Of a stretch of 5,658 nucleotides of DNA, positions 5,216 to 5,658 are shown one piece after another. Every line of letters begins with the position of its first letter. The stretch's first letter is position 1. This DNA is from an uncultured Oscillospiraceae bacterium (lineage in GTDB: Bacteria; Bacillota; Clostridia; Oscillospirales; Acutalibacteraceae): NCBI GenBank assembly GCA_900549945.1, contig URQJ01000131.1, forward strand, positions 1 to 5,658. The letters run 5' to 3'. The notes below the pieces were generated by a model. It searched no databases and was not told the origin of the DNA. It was given only the letters and a program-made list of their open reading frames with translations. Both the position numbers and the translations under genes were made by a program.

Positions 5216-5401
5216 ATGGGATTGTTCAGAAAAATTTTTTTGGCGGCCGCGGCCGCTTTGACCGTGCTTTTCGCGGCAGTGCCGGCTTCGGCGGCGGAAG
5301 CGCCGTCCGTTTCGGCGCAGGGATCCGAGTATTGTTTCCGCAGCCTGTTATGGCTGCCCGCGTTCCGTACGGGCAGCCGCTTTTTGTCCGATGCGTCCGG
5401 C
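5216..5401 (+). pseudogene. Truncated signal-peptide ORF, probable remnant of a DacF-like D-Ala-D-Ala carboxypeptidase
   Basis: An ATG at 5216 (or a TTG at 5222, better placed after AGGTGAT) starts MGLFRKIFLAAAAALTVLFA, a textbook signal peptide with a cleavage site after ASA (about residue 27). The mature part opens EAPSVSAQ, which is how secreted DacF/DacB carboxypeptidases commonly begin, but the expected next strand and the SxxK catalytic motif (STTK) are missing. From about 5321 the frame reads GSEYCFRSLLWLPAFRTG, unlike the family, and passes through a terminator (5352-5385). The frame has no stop and stays open into the antisense of the next gene, so no natural protein end exists before 5402. 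A dac gene near scpAB is common in Firmicutes, which supports the reading. Alternatives are a small exported peptide or an assembly join near 5325. Confidence 0.5.
5352..5385 (+). terminator. Rho-independent terminator of the scpAB-ytfJ operon
   Basis: GGCTGCCCG (5352-5360) and CGGGCAGCC (5370-5378) form a perfect 9-pair GC-rich stem with a 9-base loop, followed by GC and TTTTT (5381-5385). It is oriented for plus-strand transcripts; on the minus strand no T-run follows. A CAGCC at 5341-5345 can pair with GGCTG of the left arm, giving a weaker alternative fold. Confidence 0.8.
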
Positions 5402-5658
5402 CTAATCCCTGATGACCCTCCCGGGCCGTGCGCCCGTGAGCGCGGCGTCCTCCACCACGAACACGCCGTTGACGAGCACATGCCTGATCCCGGCGGGATG
5501 CACGCGGGGATCGTCATAGCTGTTCTTGTCGATGACGGTATCCGGGTCAAAGACCACCAGATCCGCGTCGTAGCCCTCGGCGATGACGCCCTTGTTCCGC
5601 AGCCGGATCTTGCGGGCGGGGAGCGAGGTCATCTTGCGGACGGCCTCCTCAAGGGAAA
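5402..5658 (-). CDS. N-acyl-D-amino-acid deacylase (D-aminoacylase) family amidohydrolase, C-terminal end
   Basis: Only the last 84 residues are in the window; the gene enters from the right edge and stops at TAG (5404-5402). The visible sequence begins SLEEAVRKMTSLPARKIRLR, then GVIAEGYDADLVVFDPDTV, HVLVNGVFVV and TGARPGRVIR. These are the C-terminal hallmarks of D-aminoacylase-type amidohydrolases: the last barrel helix, the return of the chain to the beta-sandwich domain (ADLVVFDP), and the closing GARPGR. Such enzymes remove acyl groups from N-acyl-D-amino acids in the cytoplasm. The metal-binding residues lie outside the window, so substrate and activity cannot be judged. The gene converges on the operon; no T-tailed terminator is seen for it in the short gap. 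Its antisense frame is codon-aligned, which explains why the plus frame from 5216 stays open. Confidence 0.88.
   Translation of the reverse strand, partial: SLEEAVRKMTSLPARKIRLRNKGVIAEGYDADLVVFDPDTVIDKNSYDDPRVHPAGIRHVLVNGVFVVEDAALTGARPGRVIRD

Noticed and set aside
5243..5326. Restriction-site-like sequences (GCGGCCGC twice, GGATCC at 5321-5326) near the suspected junction, considered as a cloning artefact
   Set aside because: GCGGCCGC is plain alanine-coding sequence in the signal peptide, and a single GGATCC is expected by chance. No vector sequence is visible.
5402..5658. Continuation of the plus-strand frame from 5216 to the window end
   Set aside because: It is the codon-aligned antisense of the D-aminoacylase gene and lies beyond a strong terminator, so its openness is a by-product.

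Overview
The window looks like chromosomal DNA of a GC-rich, spore-forming member of the Clostridia, probably of the Oscillospirales/Ruminococcaceae type. The reasons are a clostridial DnaD-type replication protein, a zinc-ribbon ribosomal protein L28, a smc-kleisin pair (scpA-scpB) followed by the sporulation-linked ytfI/ytfJ pair, strong sigma-A-like promoters and GC-rich codon use. The genus assignment is inference; nothing here fixes it.

Layout from left to right. Positions 1-266 (minus strand) hold the N-terminal part of a DnaD-domain protein that runs off the left edge. Its promoter lies back to back with the promoter of a single tRNA-Thr(CGT) gene (468-542), which ends in a long hairpin terminator. 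About 300 bases of mostly unexplained non-coding DNA follow, carrying several inverted repeats. Next is a 232-residue protein (884-1582) with two CBS domains and an N-terminal segment with an RNxxxH motif that suggests a HEPN-like domain. It converges on rpmB (1632-1820, minus), and both share a bidirectional terminator. rpmB has its own promoter, back to back with that of the main operon.

The main operon (promoter about 1935-1963) reads rightward: a site-2 protease family membrane metalloprotease, scpA, scpB, a DUF2953 membrane protein (ytfI-like) and ytfJ (GerW family). The genes are tightly packed, with an 8-base scpA/scpB overlap, an ATGA overlap between scpB and ytfI, and short gaps elsewhere. 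ScpA and ScpB form the SMC condensin with Smc and organise and segregate the chromosome. The following pair is linked to sporulation. At the expected place of a D-Ala-D-Ala carboxypeptidase (dacF/dacB-like) there is only a signal peptide and about ten mature residues. The frame then loses any family resemblance and runs through a hairpin terminator. The right edge (5402-5658, minus) is the C-terminal end of an N-acyl-D-amino-acid deacylase (D-aminoacylase) family amidohydrolase.

I see no CRISPR array, insertion sequence or defence island. The points most worth a second look are the candidate HEPN-CBS protein, the apparently truncated carboxypeptidase at the operon end, and a short ORF with a good ribosome site overlapping the start of the protease gene.
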